Part shown: positions 44,767 to 55,092 of the stretch, in pieces
How positions within the stretch are numbered: position 1 is the first letter of the stretch
How the letters are laid out: every line of letters starts with the position of its first letter
NCBI RefSeq assembly: GCF_028714775.1
Contig: NZ_JAQTLS010000005.1
Coordinates: 161,573 to 225,572 of the forward strand
Length of the DNA stretch: 64,000 nt
Reading direction: 5' to 3'
Source: Thiothrix sp.
GTDB taxonomy: Bacteria > Pseudomonadota > Gammaproteobacteria > Thiotrichales > Thiotrichaceae
The notes under the pieces: model-generated
Told to the model about the DNA's origin: nothing
The model's database searches: none
What the model saw: only the letters and a program-made list of their open reading frames with translations
Translations under genes and position numbers: made by a program

Positions 44767-44780
44767 ATGACTTATATCAA
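44767..44780. promoter_or_regulatory. Second, weaker FNR-like site upstream of ccoN
   Basis: On the minus strand TTGATATAAGTCAT, 8 of 10 to the FNR consensus, centred 60 bp from the stronger box. It may be a second activator site or serve the divergent gene. Confidence 0.45.
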
Positions 44781-44972
44781 GTAATTCCACACCCACTACT
44801 TGAGCAAATAATAAACAACCCCATGCAAGGGCGAGCACTAATTAAAAAATAAGCAAAATCAATTTTCCCGATTATCGCAATAAACTACCCGATTGGCCTC
44901 GTCTGCAACTGCACCGTTTAGCGCCTTTGGTATGCTTATCTACAGCGTGACCACTCCCAAACCCGATTGACG

Positions 44973-46241
44973 ATGAACAAAAAAACCAGCCAGACCTATG
45001 TCGTCCATATCATTACCAGCCTAGCCGCTGACGGGGCTGGGACAATGCTGTATCGGCTGCTGGCGCACACCAACCGCAGCCAGTTTTACCCCATAGTCAT
45101 TTCACTGGATAACGATGCGCACCTCGCTGCCAAAATCCGCGCCCACGGCATCCCCGTACACTGCCTCAACATGGCTAACAGCCTCACTTCCGGGTGGCAC
45201 ATCCTTAAACTGGCAAGATTGTTGCGGGAACTGACCCCCGATGTCATCCAAGGCTGGATGTACCACGGCAATCTGGCGGCATCCATTGCCAACACAACAC
45301 TTTCCAACCGCTACCCGGTGTTCTGGAATATCCGCCAAAGCCTTTACGACATTGAACTGGAATCCACCACCACCCAATGGGCGATCCGGCTATCCGCCAA
45401 ACGTTCAGACAAACCCACTGGTATCCTCTACAACGCTTACCTCGCTGCCGAACAACACGCCAATTTCGGCTTTAAAGAGGCGAAAGCCCATATCATCCCC
45501 AACGGCTTCGACACCCACCTATTCGCCCCCAACATTTACAGCCGGGAAAACATCCGCCAGAGCTTGGGTATCCCCGCTGATAGCGTTGCCATCGGCATGG
45601 TGGCGAATTATCAGCCTATGAAGAACCATGCGCTGTTCATTGATGCTGCCAATTTTCTGGCGCAACACCAAAAGAATGTGCATTTCATCCTAACAGGAAG
45701 GGACATCACCCCCGAAAACCGTGACATTGCCGCACTCCTGAAACGTTGTCCGTCGTTACAAAACAAGCTCCATCTCCTCGGAGAACGCAACGACATCCCC
45801 GCCGTCATGAATGCGCTAGACATATTTTCCCTCACCTCCACCTACGGCGAAGGCTGTTCCAATGTCATTGGGGAAGCAATGGCGTGCGGCATACCCTGCG
45901 TTGCCACCGATGTCGGCGACATACCACGCATTGTTGGCAATACCGGGCAAATCCTACGGGACGCAACTGCATCCTCACTGGCATTTGCATGGCTGGAATG
46001 GATTAACGCAGGTGAAACTTGGCGCAAAGAACAAGGGCAACGGGCACGGCAACGCATCCAAAAGCACTACAACATCAAAGACATCACCGCGCAATACCAA
46101 GAATTATATTGCGCAGCGGCACGTGCATCAGGCGGGAACAGCCCCCATCAACCGGGTGAGAAAAACGCCTCATCAAACATCTCGATAAACCGTTTTGCCT
46201 GCGGGGTAAAGAACTTGCCACGCCTCACAATCAGCCCGTAA
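44973..46241 (+). CDS. Glycosyltransferase family 4-like protein
   Basis: 422 residues from the ATG at 44973; the track begins at a TTG two codons earlier. Two-Rossmann GT-B fold. N-terminal acceptor domain (HIITSLAADGAGTMLYRLLA, with the family's glycine-rich loop) and C-terminal nucleotide-sugar domain (IGMVANYQPMKNHALFIDAA, VHFILTGRD, then EGCSNVIGEAMACGIPCVAT with the donor-binding Glu). Probably adds a sugar to a cell-surface glycan; donor and acceptor unknown. The last 30 residues overlap the convergent LysR gene by 94 bp and look unlike the family, so the natural end may have been extended by loss of an earlier stop. Confidence 0.88.
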   Translation: MNKKTSQTYVVHIITSLAADGAGTMLYRLLAHTNRSQFYPIVISLDNDAHLAAKIRAHGIPVHCLNMANSLTSGWHILKLARLLRELTPDVIQGWMYHGNLAASIANTTLSNRYPVFWNIRQSLYDIELESTTTQWAIRLSAKRSDKPTGILYNAYLAAEQHANFGFKEAKAHIIPNGFDTHLFAPNIYSRENIRQSLGIPADSVAIGMVANYQPMKNHALFIDAANFLAQHQKNVHFILTGRDITPENRDIAALLKRCPSLQNKLHLLGERNDIPAVMNALDIFSLTSTYGEGCSNVIGEAMACGIPCVATDVGDIPRIVGNTGQILRDATASSLAFAWLEWINAGETWRKEQGQRARQRIQKHYNIKDITAQYQELYCAAARASGGNSPHQPGEKNASSNISINRFACGVKNLPRLTISP

Positions 46242-47059
46242 CTGCGTGATGGGAAATGGTCATTCAGCGGAATCGCCTTGATTTTTTCGTTCCCGGTCAG
46301 GCAGACCTCGGTCACGATGGAAACCCCCAAGCCCATTTCCACGTATTTTTTGACGATTTCCCAACCACCGGCTTCCATCGCCACCGAATAAGGCAACTCG
46401 TTCTGGCGGAACACGGTATCCACCATGCGCCACGTACTCATGTTGCGCGGCGGCAAAATCAAACCGTAAGGACTGATGTCTTCCAACGTCACCGTCTCCT
46501 TCTCCGCCAAGGGGTGGTTTTCCCCGGTGATCAGGATCGAGCCAAAGGAGACAAACGGGCGATAGATGATGCCATCAGGAATTTGCAGCAACGGCCCCAC
46601 CGCCAAATCCACTTGGTCCTCCAGCAACATTTTCATACCGCTTTGCCCGGTAACGTTATGCAGGTTGATGCGGATGCCGGGGTAAACTTCGTGGAAACGG
46701 CGCAGGTACTCAGGCAATACATACAAGGCCGTAGACTGCCCGGCAGCAATGTTCAGTTCGCCCTTTTCCATCTTGCCCAAATTGGCGGCAAAACTTTCCC
46801 GCAAGCCATCTATCCCGGCAGCAATTGGCTGTACAAGCTGGTAAAGTATCTTACCTTCGGGGGTCAAACGCACACTCGGGCCGCGCCGCTCCAACAACTG
46901 CTCGCCCATCTCACGTTCAAGCGCTTGGATTTGCAGGGAAACCGTGGGCTGGCTGATATGCAATTGCTCAGCAGCGTGGGTGATGTTCTCCTTTTGCGCC
47001 ACCACACAAAAAGTCCGCAATAATTTGTAGCGCGTTTGCTTGTAGTAGTGCATTGCCAC
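46148..47059 (-). CDS. LysR-type regulator, CysB-like
   Basis: 303 residues. N-terminal winged helix-turn-helix (TYKLLRTF-like YKLLRTFCVVAQKENITHAA, EQLHISQPTVSLQIQALERE) and a periplasmic-binding-protein-type effector domain (about 95-295: GELNIAAGQSTALYVLPEYL). It resembles the CysB/Cbl/CbbR group by eye but cannot be assigned further. A TATTGTG-CAG-CACAATA repeat 30 bp upstream of its start is a likely autoregulatory site. It is divergent from ppsA, which it may control; the effector is unknown. Confidence 0.9.
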   Translation of the reverse strand: MAMHYYKQTRYKLLRTFCVVAQKENITHAAEQLHISQPTVSLQIQALEREMGEQLLERRGPSVRLTPEGKILYQLVQPIAAGIDGLRESFAANLGKMEKGELNIAAGQSTALYVLPEYLRRFHEVYPGIRINLHNVTGQSGMKMLLEDQVDLAVGPLLQIPDGIIYRPFVSFGSILITGENHPLAEKETVTLEDISPYGLILPPRNMSTWRMVDTVFRQNELPYSVAMEAGGWEIVKKYVEMGLGVSIVTEVCLTGNEKIKAIPLNDHFPSRSYGLIVRRGKFFTPQAKRFIEMFDEAFFSPG

Positions 47060-47088
47060 GGTCGTTCATCCTCCCTAAATTATTCCAT

Positions 47089-47105
47089 TATTGTGCAGCA
47101 CAATA
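47089..47105. promoter_or_regulatory. LysR-type binding site between lysR and ppsA
   Basis: TATTGTG-CAG-CACAATA, a perfect 7-bp inverted repeat containing T-N11-A, the LysR-family core, embedded in AT-rich sequence with further ATTATT/AATAAT half-sites. Candidate recognition site for the adjacent LysR protein. Confidence 0.65.
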
Positions 47106-47167
47106 GTAATAATTGAAACAATTGATTTTTGAACAGGGCAATTTTTCGTTACATTACGCCGCAGTTA

Positions 47168-47240
47168 AACATTCACACCGAATGTTTTTCTCATGCTAAC
47201 TGTGGTGCTTGCGGCGTCGATGTAGACGCCGCTCTTTTTC
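47168..47240 (+). promoter_or_regulatory. Two terminator-like hairpins in the ppsA leader (possible attenuator)
   Basis: AACATTC-N5-GAATGTT followed by TTTC (47168-47190), then GCGGCGTC-N6-GACGCCGC followed by TCTTTTTC (47211-47240), 83 bp before the ppsA ATG. The second has the form of an intrinsic terminator in the direction of ppsA. Either the leader is attenuated or a short RNA ends here. Confidence 0.5.
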
Positions 47241-47322
47241 CCCTTCTTCCCCTATGAAACAATAATGCTAACCGTTCGGTAGGAATCAACATTTTCCAAC
47301 AGCGACTCAGGAGTATTTCACG

Positions 47323-49710
47323 ATGGCAGATTACATTCTTTGGTTTGATCAATTGGGAATGCACGATGTCAACATCGTCGGCGGTAAGAACGCATCCCTC
47401 GGGGAGATGATCAGTAACTTAGCAAACGTCGGGGTCAGCGTCCCTAACGGCTTCGCTACCACCACACATGCTTACCAAGATTTTATCCGCGCTGATGGTC
47501 TGGCTGACCGTATCAACGCGCTATTGAATTCCCTTGACGTAGACGACATCCACGCCCTGACTAGCGCAGGCAAAACCATCCGTGGTTGGGTCATGGATAC
47601 ACCACTGCCAGAGAAACTGCTGGAAACCGTGCGTGAAGCCTACGACACACTGGCTGCCGGTTCTGGCGACACCGCTTCTTTCGCAGTACGCTCTTCCGCC
47701 ACCGCTGAAGACTTACCGGATGCCTCTTTCGCAGGCCAGCAAGAAACCTTCCTCAATGTACGCGGCCTCGACAACGTAATCGCGGCAATCAAGGAAGTTT
47801 TCGCTTCCTTATATAATGACCGCGCGATTGCTTACCGTGTCCACCAGCATTTCGAGCACGACAAAGTGTTCCTGTCTGCGGGCGTGCAAAAAATGGTACG
47901 CAGCGACATCGGCGCTAGCGGCGTATTGTTCACCCTCGACACTGAATCCGGCTTCCGTGATGCAGTATTCGTCACTGGCGCATACGGCTTGGGCGAAACC
48001 GTGGTACAAGGCGCAGTCAACCCGGACGAATTCTACGTTTACAAACCCAACATTGAAGCAGGCCGCCCAGCGATCCTGTCACGCCGTTTGGGGACTAAAG
48101 CCATTGAAATGGTGTACGCAGCCACTGCTGGCGATGCGCATAACAAGGCAACCCTGACCCGCGAAGTGGACACTGCACGCAGTATGCGTTTCTGCTTGAG
48201 CGACGAGCAGGTTGAATCCCTTGCCCGCCAAGCCATGATCATCGAAAAGCATTACCAGCGCCCGATGGACATCGAATGGGCACTCGACGGCGGCGACGGC
48301 AAGCTCTACATCGTACAGGCTCGCCCTGAAACGGTCGAAAGCCGCGCCTCCGCGACCATCATTGAACGTTACCAGCTCAAAGAAAAAGGCACTGTCGTTG
48401 CCGAAGGCCGCGCTATCGGCCAAAAAATCGGCCAAGGCCCTGCCCGCATCATCATGAGCATCAACCAGATGGATCAGGTCAAGGAAGGCGACGTGCTCGT
48501 TACCGACATGACCGACCCAGACTGGGAACCGATCATGAAACGCGCTTCCGCCATCGTCACCAACCGGGGTGGACGTACTTGCCACGCCGCGATCATTGCG
48601 CGTGAAATGGGTATTCCAGCGGTCGTTGGTTGTGGCGATGCTACCCAGCGCGTCAGCGACGGCGATGAAATCACTGTTTCCTGCGCTGAAGGTGACACCG
48701 GCTTCATTTACAGCGGTTTGCTGCCATTTGAAGTACGCACTGCCGACACTGGCAACCTGCCTGACCTTTCCGTCAAAATCATGATGAACGTGGGCAACCC
48801 ATCCCGTGCTTTCGCCTTCTCGCGTCTGCCAAATGCAGGTGTAGGTCTGGCACGTTTGGAATTCATCATCAACAACACTATCGGTATCCACCCGAAAGCG
48901 TTGCTGGAATTCGACAACCTGCCTGCTGACCTGATGGCTAAGATTGGCAAGAAAATCGCCGGTTACGCCAGCCCAGTCGACTTCTACGTGGAAAAACTGG
49001 TCGAAGGCATTGCGACCCTCGCAGCGGCTTACGCGCCTAACAAAGTCATCGTGCGCATGTCCGACTTCAAGTCGAACGAATACGCCAACCTGATGGCAGG
49101 CGACCGTTACGAGCCGCACGAAGAAAACCCGATGATCGGCTACCGTGGTGTTTCCCGCTACCTGTCCGAATCATTCCGCGCCTGCTTTGAACTGGAATGC
49201 CGCGCACTGCGTAAAGTCCGTAACGAAATGGGCTTGACCAACGTCGAAATCATGATCCCATTCTGCCGTACTTTGGAAGAAGCACAGCAAGTGGTTGCAC
49301 TGCTGGCAACCCAAGGTATCAAGCGTGGCGAAAACGGCCTGCGTTTGATCATGATGTGCGAAATCCCATCCAATGCGGTACTGGCGGAAGAATTCCTCGA
49401 ATACTTCGACGGCTTCTCCATCGGTTCCAACGACATGACGCAGTTGTCCCTCGGCCTCGACCGTGACTCTGGCTTGATTGCGCACCTGTTCGACGAACGT
49501 AACCCAGCAGTGAAAAAGCTGTTGAAGATGGCGATTGATGCCTGCCACAAGCACGGCAAATACGTCGGTATCTGCGGTCAAGGGCCTTCTGACTACCCGG
49601 ACTTCGCCGTATGGTTGCACCAACAAGGTATCAGCAGCCTGTCGCTGAACCCGGATACCGTGGTTGACACTTGGTTGCACCTTGCCAGCTTGGACGAATC
49701 CAAGGCATGA
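47323..49710 (+). CDS. ppsA: Phosphoenolpyruvate synthase
   Basis: 795 residues, the normal length. Converts pyruvate and ATP to PEP, AMP and phosphate, the entry to gluconeogenesis from C3 compounds. ATP-grasp-like N-domain ([35 protein letters not shown]), phosphohistidine loop [21 protein letters not shown], and the C-terminal PEP/pyruvate TIM-barrel ([29 protein letters not shown]). GGAG site before the ATG. Its stop overlaps the ppsR start, so enzyme and regulator are coupled. Confidence 0.97.
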   Translation: MADYILWFDQLGMHDVNIVGGKNASLGEMISNLANVGVSVPNGFATTTHAYQDFIRADGLADRINALLNSLDVDDIHALTSAGKTIRGWVMDTPLPEKLLETVREAYDTLAAGSGDTASFAVRSSATAEDLPDASFAGQQETFLNVRGLDNVIAAIKEVFASLYNDRAIAYRVHQHFEHDKVFLSAGVQKMVRSDIGASGVLFTLDTESGFRDAVFVTGAYGLGETVVQGAVNPDEFYVYKPNIEAGRPAILSRRLGTKAIEMVYAATAGDAHNKATLTREVDTARSMRFCLSDEQVESLARQAMIIEKHYQRPMDIEWALDGGDGKLYIVQARPETVESRASATIIERYQLKEKGTVVAEGRAIGQKIGQGPARIIMSINQMDQVKEGDVLVTDMTDPDWEPIMKRASAIVTNRGGRTCHAAIIAREMGIPAVVGCGDATQRVSDGDEITVSCAEGDTGFIYSGLLPFEVRTADTGNLPDLSVKIMMNVGNPSRAFAFSRLPNAGVGLARLEFIINNTIGIHPKALLEFDNLPADLMAKIGKKIAGYASPVDFYVEKLVEGIATLAAAYAPNKVIVRMSDFKSNEYANLMAGDRYEPHEENPMIGYRGVSRYLSESFRACFELECRALRKVRNEMGLTNVEIMIPFCRTLEEAQQVVALLATQGIKRGENGLRLIMMCEIPSNAVLAEEFLEYFDGFSIGSNDMTQLSLGLDRDSGLIAHLFDERNPAVKKLLKMAIDACHKHGKYVGICGQGPSDYPDFAVWLHQQGISSLSLNPDTVVDTWLHLASLDESKA

Positions 49711-50552
49711 GTGACGGCAAATGCAAAAAACGTCGGACGGTATTTTACCTGTCCGACCGGACTGGCATTACCGTCGAAACACTGGGTCACAGCTTGCTGA
49801 CCCAGTTTGACGGCATCCAGTGGCGCAAAGTCGGCATCCCCTTCCTCGATACCGAAGAAAAGGCTATCGAGGCGGTGGAACAGATCAACCTGATGGCGGC
49901 ACTCGATGGTTGCCGCCCGCTGGTATTCAGCACCCTGATCAACCCAGAAGTACGCTTGTGGATTGAGAAGGCCGAGTGCACCATTTACGATTTCTTCGAC
50001 ACCTTTATCGGGCCGTTGGAGCAAGAGTTAGGGCAGCAATCCTCCCACGCTATCGGGCGTTCGCACGGTTTGCACAACAATGCCTCTTACACCAAGCGTA
50101 TTTCCGCCATCAACTTCGCGCAAGCGAACGACGACGGCATCAGCGCCAAAAACTTTGCGGACGCTGATATTATCTTGGTGGGTGTATCACGCTCTGGCAA
50201 AACCCCGACCTGTTTGTATTTGGCAATGCAATACGGCATTTACGCTGCCAATTACCCGCTGACAGAAGAGGATATGAATTCCTCTACCCTGCCTGCGATC
50301 ATCCGCCCTTTCCGCAACAAGCTGTTCGGGCTGACCATTACGGCGGAACAGTTGCAACGCATCCGGCAGGAACGCAAGCCTAACAGCCGCTATGCCTCAC
50401 TCAGCCAATGCCAGCAGGAACTCGAATGGCAGCACAGTCTCTATCGACGGGAAAATATTCCGTTCATTGACACCACTGCTATCTCGATTGAGGAAATTGC
50501 CACCACCATCATTAACCGTAGCGGCCTCAAGCGCCAGTTGTACGGCGAATAA
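49707..50552 (+). CDS. ppsR: PEP synthase regulatory kinase/pyrophosphorylase
   Basis: 281 residues from the ATG at 49707, which overlaps the ppsA stop; the track start lies inside ppsA. A DUF299 protein that inactivates PEP synthase by ADP-dependent threonine phosphorylation and reactivates it by Pi-dependent removal. Landmarks are [20 protein letters not shown] at the N-terminus, the P-loop [10 protein letters not shown], and the end [19 protein letters not shown] pattern. Its target threonine would be near the ppsA phosphohistidine (GGRTCHA). Confidence 0.95.
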   Translation: MSDGKCKKRRTVFYLSDRTGITVETLGHSLLTQFDGIQWRKVGIPFLDTEEKAIEAVEQINLMAALDGCRPLVFSTLINPEVRLWIEKAECTIYDFFDTFIGPLEQELGQQSSHAIGRSHGLHNNASYTKRISAINFAQANDDGISAKNFADADIILVGVSRSGKTPTCLYLAMQYGIYAANYPLTEEDMNSSTLPAIIRPFRNKLFGLTITAEQLQRIRQERKPNSRYASLSQCQQELEWQHSLYRRENIPFIDTTAISIEEIATTIINRSGLKRQLYGE

Positions 50553-50693
50553 GCTACACCAGTTATCTGGTTTTATATCGCGCCCATACAGATTATTGAT
50601 TACGATAGTGATTAGTCGTCGGGTACCGCCCCATGCAGTACCCTGCGGATAAACCCATTATTCAGTATAAAAATAACTCAAGGGAGACAGCCT

Positions 50694-52202
50694 GTGGCAA
50701 TACGCAAGCCCGGCGCGATACCTTACCTGTTCCTCGCTGCCCTCCTCTGTGGATTACTGTTTTCCGCTGCCATGCGCCTTCACCTCAATTTCAACGGCGG
50801 GCATATCGACGAATACGATTACTTGTTTGTCGGCAAGCAATTGCTGGCGGGCAAGGAATGGCGTACCTATTTCTACATTTTTGGTTCCAACCTAGACTGG
50901 TATCTGCTGGGCATCGGTGAGGCCATCGCGGGGCTGGAAGGGGCACGGGCAGTCGCGGGCTTGCTTGGCCTGTTGTCATTGGCTGGCATGTATTTCTTTG
51001 TGCGCCAGTTATACGGCTCGGTGGTGCTGGCGGGCTTGAGCGTGGCGCTGTTTGCGATGCAGGCGGCACATATTTTCATCAGCAAGTTTGCGACTTACGA
51101 CATCATTGCTCTGACATTTTTCAGCCTGTCGTTGGCTCCGTTGCTACAAGCGTGCGAGCGTCAGGGCAGGCAACGGTACCTGGCATTGCTGATGGCGGTG
51201 GCATTGTTTGCGCTAGCTGTAACCAGTAAATATATCGTGGTTGCCTACCTACCTTTGCTGGTATTGGTGGCCTTATGGTTATCACCACTGGTGGGTGTGC
51301 TGTTTGGCTTGGGCGTTACGCTGATTCTGGGGATATATGTCGGTTTGCACTGGGAAGACCTGCAAGGGCTGTACACCATACAGATCAAAGGGGTGCATGG
51401 TGCAAACTCCAACTACGAATACCTGTTGCACATGGAAACCCTGTATCTGGCCTTGCCGCTGACAATGTGGCTGGCAGCGCTGGGTTGGCAAGTATTCCGC
51501 CTGCGGGGGCAAGCCCTGCGTGACCGCACGACACTGATCATGCTGACCCTGCTGGTATTTGCTTTGCCACTGGCGGCTTACCATTTGCACGGAAAAAACA
51601 TGATTTCGCTGTACAAGCATCTGGTGTACGCGCTGTTTTTCCTCTCGCCAGTGATGGCATGGCTGTTGTGGAATGTGCTGGAACGTTTCAATTTCAAACT
51701 GGCGGTGCAGGCAGTTGCTGCGGCTATGGTGCTGGGCATGGTATGGCTGAATTACGCCCTACTGCTTGATATGGAAAATGGCTACCCGGATGTACGCCCA
51801 ATCATCGACGCAATGGCAGCACAGCCTATTGATGCCAATACCACCATTGCCAGCGAAGACCCCTACCTGATGCGTTATGCCGCCTTCGGCAAGCTTTCGC
51901 AAAATCACATCAAGGAATTGCAATGGATGGACAACAACATGGATGGCAAATCGGAAAAGAAAGATGTGGTCGAAGCCTTGTGGGACAACAAGTTTACCTA
52001 CGTATTCATGGATAACCTGATCCAGCCCACCGCCAACCAAGATTTGCGCGGGGTGATGAAAAGCCGGGGCTATGAAAAGGTATTGGAAATCCCTTGGAAA
52101 ACTACGCAAGTGATGAGCAGGCAGGATAAGGGTGTGCTGGAACTGTACAAAAGCACCCGTCCGCCGCGCATTCCCATCACTGAAGATGCGATGTTCAAAT
52201 AA
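50694..52202 (+). CDS. GT39/ArnT-like membrane glycosyltransferase
   Basis: 502 residues, GTG start after GGGAG. About ten TM helices. An early acidic pair in the first periplasmic loop (GGHIDEYDYLFVGKQLLAG) matches the metal-binding DE of GT39/ArnT-type polyprenyl-phosphate-dependent transferases. A soluble C-terminal domain (about 360-500) follows. Such enzymes take a sugar from an undecaprenyl carrier at the periplasmic face and attach it to a glycan, lipid or protein. It begins a five-gene operon with a GH31 enzyme, two ArnEF-like proteins and a GT2. Acceptor unknown. Confidence 0.82.
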   Translation: MAIRKPGAIPYLFLAALLCGLLFSAAMRLHLNFNGGHIDEYDYLFVGKQLLAGKEWRTYFYIFGSNLDWYLLGIGEAIAGLEGARAVAGLLGLLSLAGMYFFVRQLYGSVVLAGLSVALFAMQAAHIFISKFATYDIIALTFFSLSLAPLLQACERQGRQRYLALLMAVALFALAVTSKYIVVAYLPLLVLVALWLSPLVGVLFGLGVTLILGIYVGLHWEDLQGLYTIQIKGVHGANSNYEYLLHMETLYLALPLTMWLAALGWQVFRLRGQALRDRTTLIMLTLLVFALPLAAYHLHGKNMISLYKHLVYALFFLSPVMAWLLWNVLERFNFKLAVQAVAAAMVLGMVWLNYALLLDMENGYPDVRPIIDAMAAQPIDANTTIASEDPYLMRYAAFGKLSQNHIKELQWMDNNMDGKSEKKDVVEALWDNKFTYVFMDNLIQPTANQDLRGVMKSRGYEKVLEIPWKTTQVMSRQDKGVLELYKSTRPPRIPITEDAMFK

Positions 52203-52210
52203 GGATGCAG

Positions 52211-54727
52211 ATGATACGCAAGTTCATCCCTTTGTTGCTGTTGTGGGCGGGTGCATCGCCAGCCGCACAACTTGCTGCCCGTACTGAACTGGCGTGCATG
52301 GATGTGCAGGTGCTGGAACCCGGCCTGTTCCGCACCAGTTACCGCCCGGCAGCACGTTGCAATGAACCTGCATTTCCCCCCAGCCCTTATGTGCTGGACG
52401 ACAAACTTGCACCCAACGCGGCAGACATCCGTATGGAGGGTGACAAGCAGGTGCAGGAAACCAGCCGCCTGCGTTTGACGCTTGATACCACATCACTCTG
52501 CCTCGGCGTCTATGACAATGTGAAGCAACGTGACGTTACCCGGCTATGCCCCGGTCTCGGCAACAACGGCGGATTTACGCTGGCAATGGATAAGGGTAAG
52601 GTGGAACAGCTTTACGGCCTTGGTCAGCAGCACCCTGCCCCCGGCACAACCGATGGCGACTGGCTAAAACGCGGCACGCGGGTGGCAGGCAGCAAATACG
52701 GCAACCAATTAGTCGATGCCAACGGCGGTTTGGTCGGCAATACCCAATTCCCCATCCTCTATGCACTCGGTAAGGACATAACGCCGTGGTCGCTGTTTCT
52801 GGACAATTCCTATCCGCAAAACTGGGATTTCCAACAAGACCCGCTGAAAGTCGGGGTAAGCGGCGGGGATGACCTGCGTTTCTATTTCCGCGTGGGTGAT
52901 TCACTGGCGGATTTACGGCGTGGTTACATGCAATTGGTGGGCAAGCCGCTGGTTCCGTCGCGTAAACTGCTGGGCTTGTGGATGTCCGAATACGGCTACG
53001 ATGACTGGGCGGAACTGGACGGGGTGCGTAAATCCTTACAGAACAATGGCTTTCCGCTGGACGGTTTCGTGATGGATTTGCAGTGGTTCGGCGGGATCAT
53101 TGACGGCTCTGAGGATAGCCGCATGGGGGCGCTGACGTGGGATGAAAGCCATTTCCCCAAGCCTGCCGACAAAATCAAGGAACTGAGCAAACAGCACGTG
53201 GGGTTGATGCTGATCGAGGAATCCTACGTCAGCCGGGGCTTGCCGGAACACCAAACCTTGCAGGACAAGGGCTATCTGGTCAAACAGCCGGATGGCAAGC
53301 CGGTGTATCTGGCAAAAAAACCGTGGTGGGGCAAAGGCGGGATGATCGACTGGAGCAACCCAGAAGCCGCCGCTTACTGGCACGACACCAAACGCCAACC
53401 TCTGGTGGACATGGGCATTCTAGGGCATTGGACAGATTTGGGCGAACCGATGGATTTCGCCGCCGATGGTGTTTATCACGGCTTTACGCCCGGCAAAACC
53501 CACCATTCCGATCTGCACAATTTGTATAACCTGTTATGGCATCGCTCGATTTTCGAGGGGTATCAACGTAATGGCAGCAAGCACCGCCCGTTCATGCTGT
53601 CACGTTCCGGTGGGCCGGGGATGCAGCGTTACGGCGCGGGCATGTGGTCGGGGGATATTCCGGCACGGCTGGAGAACCTCGCTTCCCACCTGAATGCGCA
53701 GATGCAGATGAGCCTGTCGGGGGTGGATTATTTCGGCTCGGATTCTGGTGGCTTCTACCGCAAATCGTTTGATGGCAAGCCGGAAGCGTATGGGGATTTG
53801 TATACCCGCTGGTTCGCGGTTTCTGCGCTGATTGACCTGCCGCTGCGCCCGCACGCGGATAATGTCTGCAACTGCTTCCACACCGCGCCGGATCAAGTCG
53901 GTGATATTGCCAGCAACCGGGCGAATGCACGCCTGCGTTACGAACTGATGCCTTACTACTATGCACTAGCGCACCGCGCCCACCGTTTCGGCGACCCGAT
54001 CATTGCCCCGGCAATCTACGCCGATGAAAACGACCCGGCGCTGCGTGGTATGGGTGCGGAAAAATTGATTGGCGATGATTTGCTGGCGGCGTTAGAAACA
54101 CGTTCCAGCAGCAAGGCCATGCGTGTTTACCTGCCCAAAGGCGAGTGGTTCGATTACCACACCCATGCGTGGCAAGGCAGCAAAGGCGAATGGCTGGAAA
54201 ACGTCCCGTTGTACCACGGTAAGCTCTACCGCCTGCCGTTGTATGCACGCGCCGGAGCGATCATCCCGGTTCTGGCTATGGCGGATGGCAGTGTGGATGC
54301 TTTCGGACGCACCCAAGGCAGCATGGATAAACCCACGCTGTTGAAACTGGACATCTTCCCGCACAATCAAGCCAGCGAATTCACCCTGTATGAAGATGAC
54401 GGCGAAACCACTGCCTATTTGCAAGACGCCGTGCGCACTACCCGCATCCGCCAGCAGCGCGGGGAAAACGACCAGCACATCTGGCTAGATGCCGCCAAAG
54501 GCGACTACCAAGACGCTCCCGAACAGCGCGAAGTGCAACTGGTACTGGCAGAAATCGCCCCAGTTGCCTCCATCAGCGTTGATGACAAGCCGCTGGATGC
54601 TGCCGGGAAATCCGGCTACGGTTGGCAACGCATCAACCCCAATACCCTGCAACTGCGCTTGCCTGCACTCGCAGCCAAACAGGATCACCACATCGACATC
54701 CGCTATCAGGCGAAGGAGAAAAAGTAA
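52211..54727 (+). CDS. Exported GH31 family glycosidase
   Basis: 838 residues. The ATG at 52211 is better spaced from AAGGA than the one at 52205. Signal peptide (LLLLWAGASPAAQLAA), N-terminal beta-sandwich, then the GH31 barrel with nucleophile region GHWTDLGEPMDF, acid/base region GMWSGDIPARLENL, and the WMSEYGYDDWAELDG entry strand, followed by C-terminal beta domains. GH31 members hydrolyse alpha-glucosides, alpha-xylosides or related bonds; specificity cannot be read here. Sitting inside a polyprenyl-sugar transfer operon, it probably trims a periplasmic glycan. The TAATG overlap couples it to the next gene. Confidence 0.9.
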   Translation: MIRKFIPLLLLWAGASPAAQLAARTELACMDVQVLEPGLFRTSYRPAARCNEPAFPPSPYVLDDKLAPNAADIRMEGDKQVQETSRLRLTLDTTSLCLGVYDNVKQRDVTRLCPGLGNNGGFTLAMDKGKVEQLYGLGQQHPAPGTTDGDWLKRGTRVAGSKYGNQLVDANGGLVGNTQFPILYALGKDITPWSLFLDNSYPQNWDFQQDPLKVGVSGGDDLRFYFRVGDSLADLRRGYMQLVGKPLVPSRKLLGLWMSEYGYDDWAELDGVRKSLQNNGFPLDGFVMDLQWFGGIIDGSEDSRMGALTWDESHFPKPADKIKELSKQHVGLMLIEESYVSRGLPEHQTLQDKGYLVKQPDGKPVYLAKKPWWGKGGMIDWSNPEAAAYWHDTKRQPLVDMGILGHWTDLGEPMDFAADGVYHGFTPGKTHHSDLHNLYNLLWHRSIFEGYQRNGSKHRPFMLSRSGGPGMQRYGAGMWSGDIPARLENLASHLNAQMQMSLSGVDYFGSDSGGFYRKSFDGKPEAYGDLYTRWFAVSALIDLPLRPHADNVCNCFHTAPDQVGDIASNRANARLRYELMPYYYALAHRAHRFGDPIIAPAIYADENDPALRGMGAEKLIGDDLLAALETRSSSKAMRVYLPKGEWFDYHTHAWQGSKGEWLENVPLYHGKLYRLPLYARAGAIIPVLAMADGSVDAFGRTQGSMDKPTLLKLDIFPHNQASEFTLYEDDGETTAYLQDAVRTTRIRQQRGENDQHIWLDAAKGDYQDAPEQREVQLVLAEIAPVASISVDDKPLDAAGKSGYGWQRINPNTLQLRLPALAAKQDHHIDIRYQAKEKK

Positions 54728-55092
54728 TGCACAACGCTTCCCTGTGGGTTTATGTACTGCTGGTGCTATCCATCGGGTGCAGCAGTACGGCGCAGATTTT
54801 TCAGAAACTGGCGGCGCACGATCTGGCAACCCACACGGGTTCGCCGCTGTCTTTACTGCTGAAACCTAACATCCTGCTGAGCGTGTTTTTCCTCGGCACG
54901 GGCTTGCTGCTGTGGCTGGTGGTACTGGGCAAGCTGGAACTGAGCATTGCCTACCCGATGCTGAGCCTAGGCTATGTGGTGGTGATGCTGGCAGCTCGCC
55001 AGTTGTTCCATGAAAGCATTCCACCGCGCCGCTGGCTGGGCACGGCTTTCATCATGGCAGGCATTTCGCTGCTGGTCGGGGGTATCGCATGA
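54727..55092 (+). CDS. EmrE/ArnE-like small four-TM protein
   Basis: 121 residues, starting at the ATG overlapping the GH31 stop; the track start lies inside the GH31 gene. Four TM helices of the EamA/SMR fold (STAQIFQKLAAHD early, KLELSIAYPMLSLGYVVVML in the third helix). Paired with the similar protein at 55089, which it overlaps, it recalls ArnE-ArnF, which flip an undecaprenyl-phosphate-sugar across the inner membrane. The flippase role is inferred from the operon. Confidence 0.8.
   Translation: MHNASLWVYVLLVLSIGCSSTAQIFQKLAAHDLATHTGSPLSLLLKPNILLSVFFLGTGLLLWLVVLGKLELSIAYPMLSLGYVVVMLAARQLFHESIPPRRWLGTAFIMAGISLLVGGIA

Larger units (their letters stand above)
44588..44972. promoter_or_regulatory. 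385-bp intergenic region between ccoN and the divergent glycosyltransferase
   Basis: Holds the cco promoter elements listed separately (FNR boxes and palindrome) in its left half. The right half (about 44790-44972) is AT-rich and should hold the glycosyltransferase promoter. I see no ORF, RNA gene or terminator in it. Confidence 0.6.

Noticed and set aside
48079-49119. 346-residue minus-strand ORF opposite ppsA
   Set aside because: Shadow of a highly conserved housekeeping gene; composition typical of antisense frames.
50567-50590. Terminator after ppsR
   Set aside because: CCAG-TTAT-CTGG followed by TTTTAT is present, but a 4-bp stem is too weak to call.
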